Shown here: piece after piece, positions 25,234 through 35,300 of the stretch | Numbering within the stretch: the stretch's first letter is position 1 | Layout of the letters: the number at the start of each line of letters is the position of its first letter | Source: Desulfosporosinus acidiphilus SJ4 | Lineage (GTDB): Bacteria; Bacillota; Desulfitobacteriia; Desulfitobacteriales; Desulfitobacteriaceae | Reading direction: 5' to 3' | Assembly (NCBI RefSeq): GCF_000255115.2 | Contig: NC_018068.1 | Location: 2,885,977 to 2,949,976 of the forward strand | Length of the DNA stretch: 64,000 nt | Made by a program: the position numbers and the translations under genes | Notes under the pieces: generated by a model | The model's input: only the letters and a program-made list of their open reading frames with translations | The model's database searches: none | Told to the model about the DNA's origin: nothing

Positions 25234-25287
25234 TTCATTAGAAATTCACAACATATTCATCATAAAATCTAATTCAATGTTTATACT
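25234..25287 (+). promoter_or_regulatory. Promoter with three 11-bp-phased direct repeats (two-component operon)
   Basis: TTCATT (25234), TTCACA (25245) and TTCATC (25256) are spaced by 11 bp, with TATACT (25282) 26 bp after the third, the same geometry as at 24380-24433. It lies 171 bases before the response-regulator start and suggests autoregulation. Confidence 0.65.
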
Positions 25288-25311
25288 TTGAGACAGATAG
25301 CCGTAAAGAAA

Positions 25312-25337
25312 AACGCACCCTTGTTAAGGAGTGCGTT
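25312..25337 (+). terminator. Leader hairpin before the response-regulator gene
   Basis: AACGCACCCT and AGGAGTGCGTT pair around a short loop in the 5' leader. There is only a weak T-run, so it may be a leader structure or weak attenuator. No gene was seen between it and 25458. Confidence 0.4.
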
Positions 25338-25457
25338 ACTTATTCATAAAGCATAAAACACAAGCCTTATCATTACATCATTTGATATGATTGTCTATAA
25401 ATCGAGTTTCCTTGTATAATAGGCTATAACTTCGTGGATTAGGAGGATAGAATTTAA

Positions 25458-26150
25458 ATGAGGATTTTAGTTGTAGATGATGAAAAGAAAATCACCTCAG
25501 TACTTAAAGCCTACCTTCAACAAGAAGGATTTCAGGTTAATACAGCCTTAAACGGTATCATTGCCTTAACCATGTTTAAAGAAAACCCCTATGACCTGGT
25601 GATTCTTGATTTAATGCTTCCCGGTATGACCGGAATAGAAGTATGCCAGGAAATTCGAAAAATATCCTCTGTACCTATCATTATGCTCACGGCCAGAGTT
25701 GAAGAGGAAGACCGTATTCAAGGATTAAGCATCGGGGCTGATGATTACATTACTAAGCCCTTCAGCCCTCGTGAAGTCGTCGCCCGCGTGCGGGCAGTTC
25801 TTCGCCGCTCGAATAATGAAACTTCCCCTCTGGCCGACGTCATTACCTATGACAATGGCCTTACCATCGATAATATTCAGCATGAAATTCGACTTCACGA
25901 TCAAGAGATTGCCTTAACCCCCACTGAATTTAAAATACTTGGCGCTCTTGCCAAACATCCCGGAAGGGTCTACTCCCGCGGCCAATTGGTGGAGATTGTC
26001 CAAGGTCACGACTTTGAGGGGGATGACCGTGTCATTGACGCCCATATTAAGAAAATTCGCCAGAAAATCGAAACTACACCCAGTGATCCACAAATCATTA
26101 TGACGGTTTACGGTATAGGTTACAAATTCAACCCAAACAGCGGAGGATAA
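25458..26150 (+). CDS. OmpR/PhoB-family response regulator
   Basis: 230 residues: receiver domain (1-115) with the acidic pocket in VVDDEKK, phospho-acceptor Asp in LVILDLMLPG and Lys in ITKPFSP, then a winged-helix DNA-binding domain (about 130-225; LTPTEFKILGALAKHPGRVYSR, DDRVIDAHIKKIRQKIE, GIGYKF). AGGAGG lies upstream of the ATG. The kinase gene follows after one base. The 11-bp-phased repeats upstream fit DNA binding by this family, so it probably activates its own promoter and that of the Gln-rich ORF. Confidence 0.95.
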   Translation: MRILVVDDEKKITSVLKAYLQQEGFQVNTALNGIIALTMFKENPYDLVILDLMLPGMTGIEVCQEIRKISSVPIIMLTARVEEEDRIQGLSIGADDYITKPFSPREVVARVRAVLRRSNNETSPLADVITYDNGLTIDNIQHEIRLHDQEIALTPTEFKILGALAKHPGRVYSRGQLVEIVQGHDFEGDDRVIDAHIKKIRQKIETTPSDPQIIMTVYGIGYKFNPNSGG

Positions 26151-26151
26151 C

Positions 26152-27552
26152 ATGCGCAAAAAGTTATTTCTCTCCACCCTTATCATCACTCTCATAACCT
26201 TAACTTTCAGCATACTAGCAGTTGATCTGGTTTTTCACCGGCAATTCAGTAATTACTTGACTAGGACCAACGAAACTCTCGTCGAACAACTGCCTTCGCG
26301 GCTCAGCAGTGCCTATCAAAGCAAAGGGACTTGGGACCCTGCCTCGCTCCAAGAGATCAGCCAATCTCTCCCTGCAGGGACTATTGTTACCCTAACTGAT
26401 CCCAGCGGTAACCAAATTGCCACGTTAAGTAACATGATGGGCGGCATGATGAACGGTCAAGGCGGAATGAGTATGGGCATGAGTATGTTCTCAACTTCCA
26501 ACACAAATTGGAAAACGAAAACGTTAACAGTCTCAGGCCCGCAAGGAGTTTTAGCTAAAGCCATTATCCGCTACCCTTCCTCAGCACCCATTATTAATCC
26601 CCAGGACGTTCAGTTCCAGTCATCTGTTCTATACTCTATACTATTCGCCGGAAGTTTGGCCTTAGCATTTGGAATTATACTCAGTTACTTCACAAGTCGT
26701 CATCTCGTAACACCGCTGAAACGACTCACTCAAGCCGCGGATCGCATCGGCAAAGGCCATTTGGATGAACGCGTTGATATTTTGACGAAGGATGAAGTCG
26801 GCCAATTAGCTGTCGCTTTTAACGTGATGGTTAACAATCTGAAACGCCAAGAGACTCTCCGCAAGCAGTTTACAGCAGATATTGCTCATGAACTGCGTAC
26901 GCCGTTAACATCCATCAAAAGCTACATCGAAGCCTTTCAAGACAACGTTTTGCCAGCTGATGAAGAAAATCTCTCCTCCATTCATGAGGAAATTGACCGC
27001 CTTGTTGATCTAGCAAGCGACTTAAGAGACTTAAATGTGGCAGAAATGGGAGCATTAACTCCCAGCTTTGAACCGGTTGACATAAACCATCTTCTGGAAA
27101 CTGTGATCCGCAATCTCACTCCGTTGATGCAAGAAAAACAGTTGGCTCTAAACTGGAATCCTCCGCCCGCATCGGTTATGATGCAGGGAGACGGGCGACT
27201 CTTAACAAGACTGTTTTACAATCTCATTCACAATGCTTATCGTTATTCAAATATCGGCGGTCAAGTAACCGTCACTTTGACACCAGACCCCGATTGTTCA
27301 ACCATTCGTGTCAAAAATACCGGCAGCGGCATTCCGGAAGAGGAACTTCCTTTCATCTTCGAGCGGTTTTATCGTGCTGATAAATCTCGCACCCGCGAAA
27401 CGGGAGGATCGGGTATTGGTCTCGCATTGGTACGCCAAATCACGACTCTGCACCAAGGAACCATCGAAGTTCAGAGTAAAGTCGGACAGGAGACGGAATT
27501 CATTGTTCAGCTTCCTCTAAAATTTAAAGGCGGCCCAACTATTCTTAATTAG
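26152..27552 (+). CDS. Membrane sensor histidine kinase with Met-rich extracellular loop
   Basis: 466 residues. Transmembrane helices at about 5-28 and 158-180 enclose an extracellular sensor domain that holds a methionine-rich stretch (about 95-112, eight Met in 18 residues: MMGGMM, MSMGMSM). A HAMP domain follows (about 180-235), then HisKA with phospho-acceptor H246 in DIAHELRTPL, then the ATPase domain with N box NLIHNAYRYS, G1 VKNTGSGIPEE and G2 GGSGIGLALV. The gene starts one base after the regulator's stop, with CGGAGGATAAC as ribosome site. Met clusters of this kind often bind Cu(I) or Ag(I); sensing metal is my inference. Confidence 0.93.
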   Translation: MRKKLFLSTLIITLITLTFSILAVDLVFHRQFSNYLTRTNETLVEQLPSRLSSAYQSKGTWDPASLQEISQSLPAGTIVTLTDPSGNQIATLSNMMGGMMNGQGGMSMGMSMFSTSNTNWKTKTLTVSGPQGVLAKAIIRYPSSAPIINPQDVQFQSSVLYSILFAGSLALAFGIILSYFTSRHLVTPLKRLTQAADRIGKGHLDERVDILTKDEVGQLAVAFNVMVNNLKRQETLRKQFTADIAHELRTPLTSIKSYIEAFQDNVLPADEENLSSIHEEIDRLVDLASDLRDLNVAEMGALTPSFEPVDINHLLETVIRNLTPLMQEKQLALNWNPPPASVMMQGDGRLLTRLFYNLIHNAYRYSNIGGQVTVTLTPDPDCSTIRVKNTGSGIPEEELPFIFERFYRADKSRTRETGGSGIGLALVRQITTLHQGTIEVQSKVGQETEFIVQLPLKFKGGPTILN

Positions 27553-27875
27553 TAATAGATTTGTAATGAGTAAACCATTTTATGTGACAACGATACTTCC
27601 TGAAATTCTATTTTACCGGAATATTGATGACATCATTATACACCTTGACATAAGTTATCCGCTTAACGTCAAGCTCAAGGTTTTGCCCTGTCCTCTTGGT
27701 TCCCCATATAACCATAAGCGAGCCTGTAATATTCTTCTTTTTTCGTCAATACCAGTTGGACCAAAGCCTCTTGATCACCTGCTTTTGCCCGTTTCAACTG
27801 TTCTTCCAGATCCACTCTGTCGCCTCACTCCGGTCTGTTCTGCAAGTAAGAGTAATAAGGAGCGTAAAAAGTTCA
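27553..27875. other. Intergenic region between convergent genes
   Basis: About 320 bases between the kinase and the flavoprotein gene. A plus-strand frame (27566-28006) runs into the flavoprotein gene and has no ribosome site, so I do not call it. Confidence 0.4.
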
Positions 27876-27876
27876 T

Positions 27877-27920
27877 AAAACAAGGGCGTAACAAAGCAAA
27901 GTTTGTCACGTCCTTGTTTT
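27877..27920. terminator. Bidirectional terminator
   Basis: 19-base arms AAAACAAGGGCGTAACAAA and TTTGTCACGTCCTTGTTTT with a six-base loop. It is flanked by A and T runs on the proper sides and separates the convergent kinase and flavoprotein genes. Confidence 0.8.
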
Positions 27921-27934
27921 ATCTTGAAATAATT

Positions 27935-30817
27935 CTATCGTGCTTTTGTACACTTATCCACGAGATAAACAATCGATTGATAACTAATACCACTATGATA
28001 AGATAGACCAATTTCACAGGTTCTGCTATTAGAGTAGCCTGCATGGCAATCTTCCGGCAGAGAATCTTTCAAAGAGGCTAAGGCCGAACGATTTAATTCC
28101 GGGAATGTAAATCCCCGATCCCCTGCAAAGCCGCAGCAGTGAACATCTTGGGGCATGATAACCTTTTCAGCACAAGCATGGGCAACATTGTAAAACTTCT
28201 CTTGTAATTTCATTTTTACCGAACTGCAGGTTACATGAATAGCAACAGTTTCTTTAAGCTGATTAAATATTAGACGCTCGAGCAAAAAGTCATGTATAAA
28301 TTCAACGGGTTCATAAAGTTTTAATGTAGGCATGACTCGCTTCATGCGATATAAACAGGGGCTTGTATCACATAATATGGGATGTTTTTCCTCTTCGCTT
28401 GCCGCGAACAACGCCTGCTCAAGTTCGGAGCTTTTCTTATCAGCAGTTTCAAAAAAGCCCTTACTTTCCCAAGGCATACCACAACACAGCTTATCCATAT
28501 TCGAGGGGTAAATCACCTCATATCCGGCCTTTTCCAAAACAGAGAGCATTGCCTCACTTAACGATCTCTGATCGAGATCCTTTTTAGCCGTTCCCATGGA
28601 ACGACTGATACAACTTGGAAAATAAACAACTTTCAAAGGTGTTGCGCCTGGAGATTTTGCAGAGACTTTATTATTTCCGCTTGGCATCCTTAGAGTTGAG
28701 ACCCTGCCGGCTTTGGGCATCCACGGGTTCCAGAGAGGAATAGCATTGCCGGAAAGCTTCCTTGCACCTTGAGTGATTCCCTCCATCATCTTCGTTCCTA
28801 AGATACTGTGCACTCCATTGACGGCTCCCAGTCCGAAACGCATGACCCCGGTGACTCCTGTCATATGACTAGCCAGACTTTCTGCGATTCTGCGAGTACT
28901 GGGCGTAACCTCTTGGGAACGCAAATATTTTACATAATCCCCAGTATTGATCTCTAGAGGACATGTCGTTGCACACAAACCATCAACAGCACATGTTTTA
29001 TTACCGGAATAATCGAAGTCTTTCTCCAAGCGGGCTAAGCGTTCCAGATCCTGACCCGTTCGCCGCAATTCCTGAATTTCACGTTGAATAACAATCCGCT
29101 GTCTCGGGGTCAAGGTTAAGTTCTTAGAGGTGCAGATATTTTGGCAGAATCCACAGTTTGTACAAGTGTCAATGATCTTATGGGCCTGAGGCATATTCTT
29201 TAAGTTTTCCAAGTAAACGTTGGGATTATCATTAATAATGACGCCGGGATTGAGGAGGTTTTCCGGATCAAAGGCAGCCTTTAACTGCCGCATAAATTGA
29301 TAAGCTTTTTTCCCCCATTCCACCTCAACGAAAGGAGCCATGTTGCGGCCTGTTCCATGTTCTGCTTTCAAAGATCCGCCGAAACGATTCACCACCAGTT
29401 CACTTACATCTTTCATTAAACCTTCATAGCGTGGTAAATCCTCAGAACGTCCGAAATCTTGGGTAAAAACAAAATGCAGGTTTCCGTCAAGAGCATGTCC
29501 ATAGATAATGGCATCTGTATAGCCATAGTTATCTAATATTTCACGCAAGGCTATGGTCGCTTCGGCAAGATTTTCTTTAGGAAAAGCAACATCCTCAATG
29601 ATTACCCCCGTTCCTAAAGCTCTAATCGCACCTACGGCCGGAAAAATTCCTTTGCGAATATTCCAGAGGTTATCGTATTCAGCCTTCACATCCGTAAAGC
29701 TCATAGGCAAAACCGTCGGGATTTCTTTCAGCAGGTCTTCCACATGCTTAATTTTTTGCTGCAATGATTCTTGGTCACTTCCGCGGACTTCAACGAGTAA
29801 TGCTGTGGCAGTGGGAGATAGGGTCTTTAAATATTCCGGCATACCGGGCTTTTCTTCCATAGTTTTCAGAGAGATCCGATCCATTAGTTCGGCGGCGGAA
29901 ACAGTATCGCGATCTAACCTTTGAACTGCTAGACAAGCTTGTTCCATATCAGGATAGATAATTAAGGCAGACGCTTTATGCGCATGCTCGACAACCGTAT
30001 GATACGTAATCTCTGCAATAAAGCCAAGAGTCCCTTCCGAACCAATCATAAGATGCTTTATAACGTCAATTGGTTCTTCAAAATCCACAAAAGCATTAAG
30101 ACTGTATCCTGTTGTATTCTTAATTTTATATTTATGGCGGATTAAAGCTTCTAATTCAGGATCAGACATGATTTTATTTCTTATTTCTTGGATTTTCTTA
30201 ACCCACTCCAGATGTGACGTCAAAAAGTCCGTGCAGGATTTCTCGTCACCTGTATCCAGCATCGTTCCGTCACTCAATATTATTTTCATTTCAGCCACTG
30301 TTTGATAACTGTTGTCTGCAGTGCCGCAGCACATCCCGCTGGCATTGTTAGCCGCAATTCCCCCGATCATAGCATGATCAATGGAGGCGGGATCGGGTCC
30401 GATCTTCCGTGCGTACTTGGCTAAATAACGATTTGCTTCAGCTCCGATAATCCCCGGTTCTAGGACTATTTTTTCTCCCTGACCTATAATTGAGCATCCT
30501 CTCCAGGCCCCTTGCAAAACGACAAGCACTGAGTCCGTGACAGCTTGTCCGGAAAGACTGCTGCCGGCTGTTCGGAAAGTTACAGGCACTTTATATTCAT
30601 GGGAAGCTTTTATAATCTGGGTTACCTCATTGGAGTTATGAGCTTTGAGAACGATTTTAGGAATTAGACGGTAAAAGCTCGCATCAATCCCATAAGCTAA
30701 GGTGTGCAGGGGGTCGCAAAAACGACGGTTATTGGGAATATAGTTTGCCACTCGCTTCCAAAATTCCTGATACGATTCAGGTAACTTAGCTAAATCTTGT
30801 CTCTGAACATCGCTCAT
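27935..30817 (-). CDS. FAD/Fe-S D-lactate dehydrogenase-like oxidoreductase
   Basis: 960 residues in a GlcD-GlcF-type fusion. N-terminal FAD_binding_4 domain (PVTFRTAGSSLSGQA, DPASIDHAMIGGIAANNASG), a FAD-oxidase C-terminal domain (YGHALDGNLHF, GGSLKAEHGTGRN), then a ferredoxin-like region with CTNCGFCQNIC and a second site CAVDGLCATTCP in which Asp replaces one Cys. Two CCG domains close the protein (CCGMPW, CCGFAGDRGF). Family members oxidise D-lactate, glycolate or 2-hydroxyglutarate and pass electrons to membrane carriers. D-lactate is the best guess. No lactate permease is adjacent. Confidence 0.85.
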   Translation of the reverse strand: MSDVQRQDLAKLPESYQEFWKRVANYIPNNRRFCDPLHTLAYGIDASFYRLIPKIVLKAHNSNEVTQIIKASHEYKVPVTFRTAGSSLSGQAVTDSVLVVLQGAWRGCSIIGQGEKIVLEPGIIGAEANRYLAKYARKIGPDPASIDHAMIGGIAANNASGMCCGTADNSYQTVAEMKIILSDGTMLDTGDEKSCTDFLTSHLEWVKKIQEIRNKIMSDPELEALIRHKYKIKNTTGYSLNAFVDFEEPIDVIKHLMIGSEGTLGFIAEITYHTVVEHAHKASALIIYPDMEQACLAVQRLDRDTVSAAELMDRISLKTMEEKPGMPEYLKTLSPTATALLVEVRGSDQESLQQKIKHVEDLLKEIPTVLPMSFTDVKAEYDNLWNIRKGIFPAVGAIRALGTGVIIEDVAFPKENLAEATIALREILDNYGYTDAIIYGHALDGNLHFVFTQDFGRSEDLPRYEGLMKDVSELVVNRFGGSLKAEHGTGRNMAPFVEVEWGKKAYQFMRQLKAAFDPENLLNPGVIINDNPNVYLENLKNMPQAHKIIDTCTNCGFCQNICTSKNLTLTPRQRIVIQREIQELRRTGQDLERLARLEKDFDYSGNKTCAVDGLCATTCPLEINTGDYVKYLRSQEVTPSTRRIAESLASHMTGVTGVMRFGLGAVNGVHSILGTKMMEGITQGARKLSGNAIPLWNPWMPKAGRVSTLRMPSGNNKVSAKSPGATPLKVVYFPSCISRSMGTAKKDLDQRSLSEAMLSVLEKAGYEVIYPSNMDKLCCGMPWESKGFFETADKKSSELEQALFAASEEEKHPILCDTSPCLYRMKRVMPTLKLYEPVEFIHDFLLERLIFNQLKETVAIHVTCSSVKMKLQEKFYNVAHACAEKVIMPQDVHCCGFAGDRGFTFPELNRSALASLKDSLPEDCHAGYSNSRTCEIGLSYHSGISYQSIVYLVDKCTKAR

Positions 30818-30989
30818 AGAATCGCCCTCTCTCTTTTGATCTACGATAATTCAGCTTGTGAGTCGAAATATTAAATGTCTCACCTTAACAAAGAAGCTCT
30901 GTCCGAGGACAGAAGCTTTATGTATTCATACCAATTCATTGCAAATCGCACTTTATAAATCTATACATGCCGTGTGAGTAAAGATTACC

Positions 30990-31481
30990 TCAGATAAGCA
31001 AAAACAAGGCATTAATTTTTTTAATATGTCCTTTTTCCTCGTTGACTAGCTCTTTGATGATTTCCTTGCCGGTACTGCTTACAAAATTTTCAAACTCCTG
31101 AAAAATCATGATAGAATCTTTTTCAAAGCTGAGAGCAAATCGCAGAATATCCAGATCAGTTTTTATTCCCTTCACCAGATCTTCAACCTTATTGAGGTTA
31201 AAAACATGATTATTGACAATTGATTTCAGGTAATCTCCATATTCCCCCGCATAACTTTCATTTGGCTCAAATTCTTTAGTAAGCCTTTCTCCCAATTTCT
31301 TGAATTCTTTAAGATGTTTTTCCTCTTCTAGGGCAAGGTAACCCAGCATCTCTTTTAATTGTATTTCTTCAGCATAATTTAAGGCCTTTTCATAAAATTC
31401 CTTGCCTGACGTTTCCATTTCAAGGGATAATTTAATAATCTCTTCTCCTGAAAAATTAACTATACTCCAAGACATCTCCAT
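30990..31481 (-). CDS. Ferritin-like (rubrerythrin-type) di-iron protein
   Basis: 163 residues forming a probable four-helix bundle. Metal ligands of the rubrerythrin domain are visible as E in LEMETSGKEFYE, the ExxH in EEEKHLKEF and a second ExxH in NEEKGHIKKI. There is no rubredoxin domain. Such proteins in anaerobes detoxify peroxide or handle iron. The first ATG follows GGGTGG too closely; the ATG two codons later (31475) may be the true start. It stands alone upstream of the flavoprotein gene. Confidence 0.8.
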   Translation of the reverse strand: MEMSWSIVNFSGEEIIKLSLEMETSGKEFYEKALNYAEEIQLKEMLGYLALEEEKHLKEFKKLGERLTKEFEPNESYAGEYGDYLKSIVNNHVFNLNKVEDLVKGIKTDLDILRFALSFEKDSIMIFQEFENFVSSTGKEIIKELVNEEKGHIKKINALFLLI

Positions 31482-31710
31482 CCACCCTTTTTATCATACT
31501 TTATACTATTTTATAATCATTATAAATTTGAGTCAATAACTTTTTTAGAATTTATTTTTTCCAAGATATCATGAACTAGCCTGTATGTCTGTGAGTTAAA
31601 TCATTCAAAGTAATAAGTAACCGCCGGTCTGTTTATCGCCAAAGACCCCGAAATCGGTATACGCAAAGTTTCTATTCACCGTTTACAAATTATTTGCCAT
31701 GAATTAAGTC
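31482..31710. other. Intergenic region upstream of the ferritin-like gene
   Basis: About 230 bases (about 320 with the adjoining terminator) with no supported gene. Confidence 0.35.
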
Positions 31711-31760
31711 AAAATCGCCCCCAATGATGACTAATGGTCAATTATTGGGAGCGATTTTTT
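31711..31760. terminator. Terminator of the DsrE-like gene
   Basis: AAAATCGCCCCCAAT pairs with ATTGGGAGCGATTTT around a loop of about 18 bases; T-runs lie on both strands. It follows the DsrE-like stop by 45 bases. Confidence 0.75.
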
Positions 31761-31804
31761 AAAGTTTGATCAATTGTACTCTAAGTAAAAAAGACTTTCT
31801 TTTA

Positions 31805-32152
31805 TCAAGGTTTTATATAACAATACCCTTCGCTTTGTTTGATAATAAGTTCTACGACTCCGGCAGGAACTATTTCAACAAACGTAAAAAGAGTATCTCT
31901 TTTTAAATCATTTGCCATTAAGGCATTGTTACAGGCAACAAATTTAACACCATCATTACTTAAACTTTCCATAACATTTTGTGAAGTTAAACCATGCTTA
32001 AGATCATAATGTTTAACTGCCTCCGCATTTGCCAAAACTTCAATAGAATATTTATCCTCCCCCGCTGCTTTTAATAAATTGCTTACATTTCCCAACAGGA
32101 GGTCCCATTTGTTCATTTCATCAATATGAAATATAACCTTATAGTCTGTCAT
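31805..32152 (-). CDS. DsrE/DsrF-like family protein
   Basis: 115 residues with the small alpha/beta fold of the DsrE family: KVIFHIDEMNKWDLLLGNVSN at the start, VLANAEAVKHY, VKFVACNNALMAN (a cysteine at the position often used for sulfur relay) and VEIVPAGVVELI. These proteins bind or transfer sulfur, or serve unknown intracellular roles. AGAAGGAGTAATAGC precedes the ATG. It lies just downstream of metH on the same strand, about 160 bases away. Confidence 0.78.
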   Translation of the reverse strand: MTDYKVIFHIDEMNKWDLLLGNVSNLLKAAGEDKYSIEVLANAEAVKHYDLKHGLTSQNVMESLSNDGVKFVACNNALMANDLKRDTLFTFVEIVPAGVVELIIKQSEGYCYIKP

Positions 32153-32310
32153 TGCTATTACTCCTTCTAGATTTTCTCAACTGCTTATTTATCGACGAAT
32201 CCTTGAAAATTATACAAAATTAATCTTTTTTTATCCAGTTAATCTGCAATGATCCCTATAATGAATATACTTTTTAGGTAAAATTATCCCGTCATCAGTT
32301 TCACGGCTGT

Positions 32311-35300
32311 CTACAAGCAGTTACTCAGCATCTTCTTAAGCTCTTTAAAGTCTTTTCCGGTGCGCTTGACGTAATCATCTGCTTGATCCATACCAATCCT
32401 GTGAATATCAAAATATCTGGCATGGGGAGAGGCAAAGTACAAACCGCACACACTTGCCACCGGATCCATCATATAATGTTCCGTTAGGTTAATACCCGTG
32501 GTTTTTTCGCCCGCCAAAAGGTGAAATAGCTTCGTTTTTTCTCCATGATCTCTAAGGCAGGGATATCCGAAAGCAGGCCTGATTCCTCTATAGGATCTTT
32601 TTAATACAGATTCCGGTTCTGGTTTTTCATCCTGGGCATAGCCCCAATAATCTTTTCTCACCTGAAAATGTAATAACTCAGCAAAAGCTTCGGCTAATCT
32701 ATCTGCAAGAAGTTTTACCATGATCGCCCCATAATCGTTGCCTTGATCATGAAGCTTATTAGCATATTCTTTGGCCCCTAGACCGGCAGTAACTATAAAT
32801 CCGCCCAAATAATCGGTCTTTCCACTCTCTTTGGGGGCAATATAATCTGCCAGGCAGCGATGGACATTATCTTTGACCACCGCTTGCTGCCTTAGCATAT
32901 TAAAGGTTGTCGAACGTTCATGATGGTATAGTTCAATGTCATCCCCCTGAGAATTTGCAGGAAAAATACCAAAAACCGCATTTGCTCTAAGTATTCCCTC
33001 CCTCTCTAATAAATCCAGCATATCATTAGCATCCGCAAAAAGCCTTTTTGCTTCTTGGCCATATTTAGGATCTTCCATAATTCTAGGATATGGCATCCCC
33101 ATATCCCAAGCGATAAAGAAATAGGACCAGTCAATATACTTCCTTAGCTCACCGAGAGGGAAATTGAGAAGACTTTTAGTCCCTAGTAAGTTTGGCACTG
33201 CTATAGTTTCCAGACCCCAATTGATGCTTGATCTTTTTTCTCTGGCTTCTTTAAGAGGCATTAACTTTCTTTCTGCTCTGGCATAATTATCTCTTATCGT
33301 TTGATAATCTCTTTCCAGTTGTTTTAAATAGTCACTTGCTTTACTTTTGTCAGTGAGTTTTTTGGCAATCTCTACAGACTTTGAGGCATCAACGCTGTAC
33401 ACGACTCCGTTTGAATAGTTCGGTGCAATTTTCAGGGCCGTGTGAGTTTTTGATGTGGTTGCTCCTCCGATCATCAAGGGAATTGTAAAACCTTGCCCTT
33501 CCATTTCCTCCGCAACATTCGTCATCTCATCTAAGGAGGGGGTTATCAGTCCGCTTAAGGCAATAATGTCAGCCTTTTCGTATTTTGCGGTCTGGAGGAT
33601 TAGTTCACTGGAAGCCATAACTCCCAGATCAATGACTTCGAAATTATTGCAAGCAAGAATGACTGAAACTATGTTTTTCCCTATATCGTGGACATCGCCT
33701 TTAACCGTAGCCATCACCACTTTACCTGCACTGCTGCTTTCGTTGGACTTCTTCTCAGCTTCTATAAAGGGCAATAAAAAACTTACAGCCTTTTTCATAA
33801 CTCTGGCACTTTTGACAACCTGCGGAAGAAACATTTTGCCTTCGCCAAATAATTCTCCAACGACGTTCATGCCTTCCATCAGCGGTCCTTCGATAACCTC
33901 CACCGCACGGGCATATTGTCTTCGGACCTCTTCCACATCTTCTTCAATAAATTCTGAGATACCTTTTACCAAAGCATGAACAAGTCGATTCTTGGGTGAT
34001 TCCGCTCTCCAAGCTGATTTATTCTCAACTTGATCGCCCCCTGAAACCTTATAGCTTTCTGCGAAGGCTATGAGGTTTTCTGCAGCCTCAGGAGTCTTAT
34101 TCAGTACGACAGCTTCGACTTTTTCCAGAAGTTCCTTATTGATTTCATCATAGATTTGAATCATTCCCGGATTTACGATAGCCATGTCCATTCCGGCAGC
34201 TATAACATGATACAAAAATACGGAGTGCATGGCTTCCCTGATAGCGTTATTCCCTCTAAAGGAGAACGATAAATTACTTACCCCTCCACTCACTTTAACA
34301 TGAGGCAAATTATCCTTAATCCATTTTACGGCCTTAATAAAATCAACGGCATAATTGTTGTGCTCCTCAATCCCGGTGCCAATTGCTAAAATATTAGGAT
34401 CAAAAATAATATCTTCCGGGGGAAACTTCACGTTATTAACCAGTAGATCATAGGCTCTTTGACAAACGGCAATTCTCTTGTCAAAGGTATCGGCTTGTCC
34501 TTGTTCGTCAAAAGCCATAACAACAACGCCTGCACCGTATTTTTTAATTAACGCTGCTTGATGGATAAACTCCTCTTCTCCGGCTTTGAGACTGATAGAA
34601 TTCACAATAGCTTTTCCTTGCATGGCCTTTAGACCTGTTTCGATAACTTCAAACTTAGAGGAATCGATCATCACCGGAACTCTGGAGATCTCAGGCTCGC
34701 CGGCAAGAAGCTTGAGAAATATATCCATTTCTCTAGCAGCATCGAGAAGCCCGTCATCAAAATTTATATCGATAATTTGAGCACCGTTTTCCACCTGTTC
34801 CTTGGCAATTAAGATTGCTTCTTCATAATTTTTCTCTCTGATTAATCTTGCAAACTTAGCCGATCCGGAAACGTTGGTTCTTTCTCCTATATTGACAAAA
34901 TTATTTTCTTTCTTGATGGCAATAGCTTCAAGGCCGCAAAAAATCGTCTCTTTTTTTAACAGAGGAATTTTTCTCGGCTTGATCCCTTGAACCGCTTCAC
35001 TGATCGCTTTTATATGGGCAGGTGTGGATCCGCAACAAGCCCCCACCACATTCAGATGTCCTTCTGCTGCTAATTTCTTAACCAAAGATGCTGTTTCTTC
35101 AGGCCGTTCCTCATATTCCCCCAGGGAATTAGGGAGCCCGGCATTAGGATAAAAGGTTATATATCGATCTTGTGACTTAGAAAGATATTTAATAAAGGGA
35201 ATTAGATCCTTAGCACCAAAGGAACAATTTAACCCGATACCCAAGATTCCATCGCCTTTCATTGTTTGGGCGAAAGCTTCCAGAGTCTGACCGGATAATA

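Noticed and set aside
27566-28006. 146-codon plus-strand frame after the kinase
   Set aside because: No ribosome site, ordinary protein features absent, crosses a strong bidirectional terminator and runs antisense into the flavoprotein gene.
33455-33979. 174-codon plus-strand frame inside metH
   Set aside because: Antisense shadow of a strongly conserved coding region with no ribosome site.
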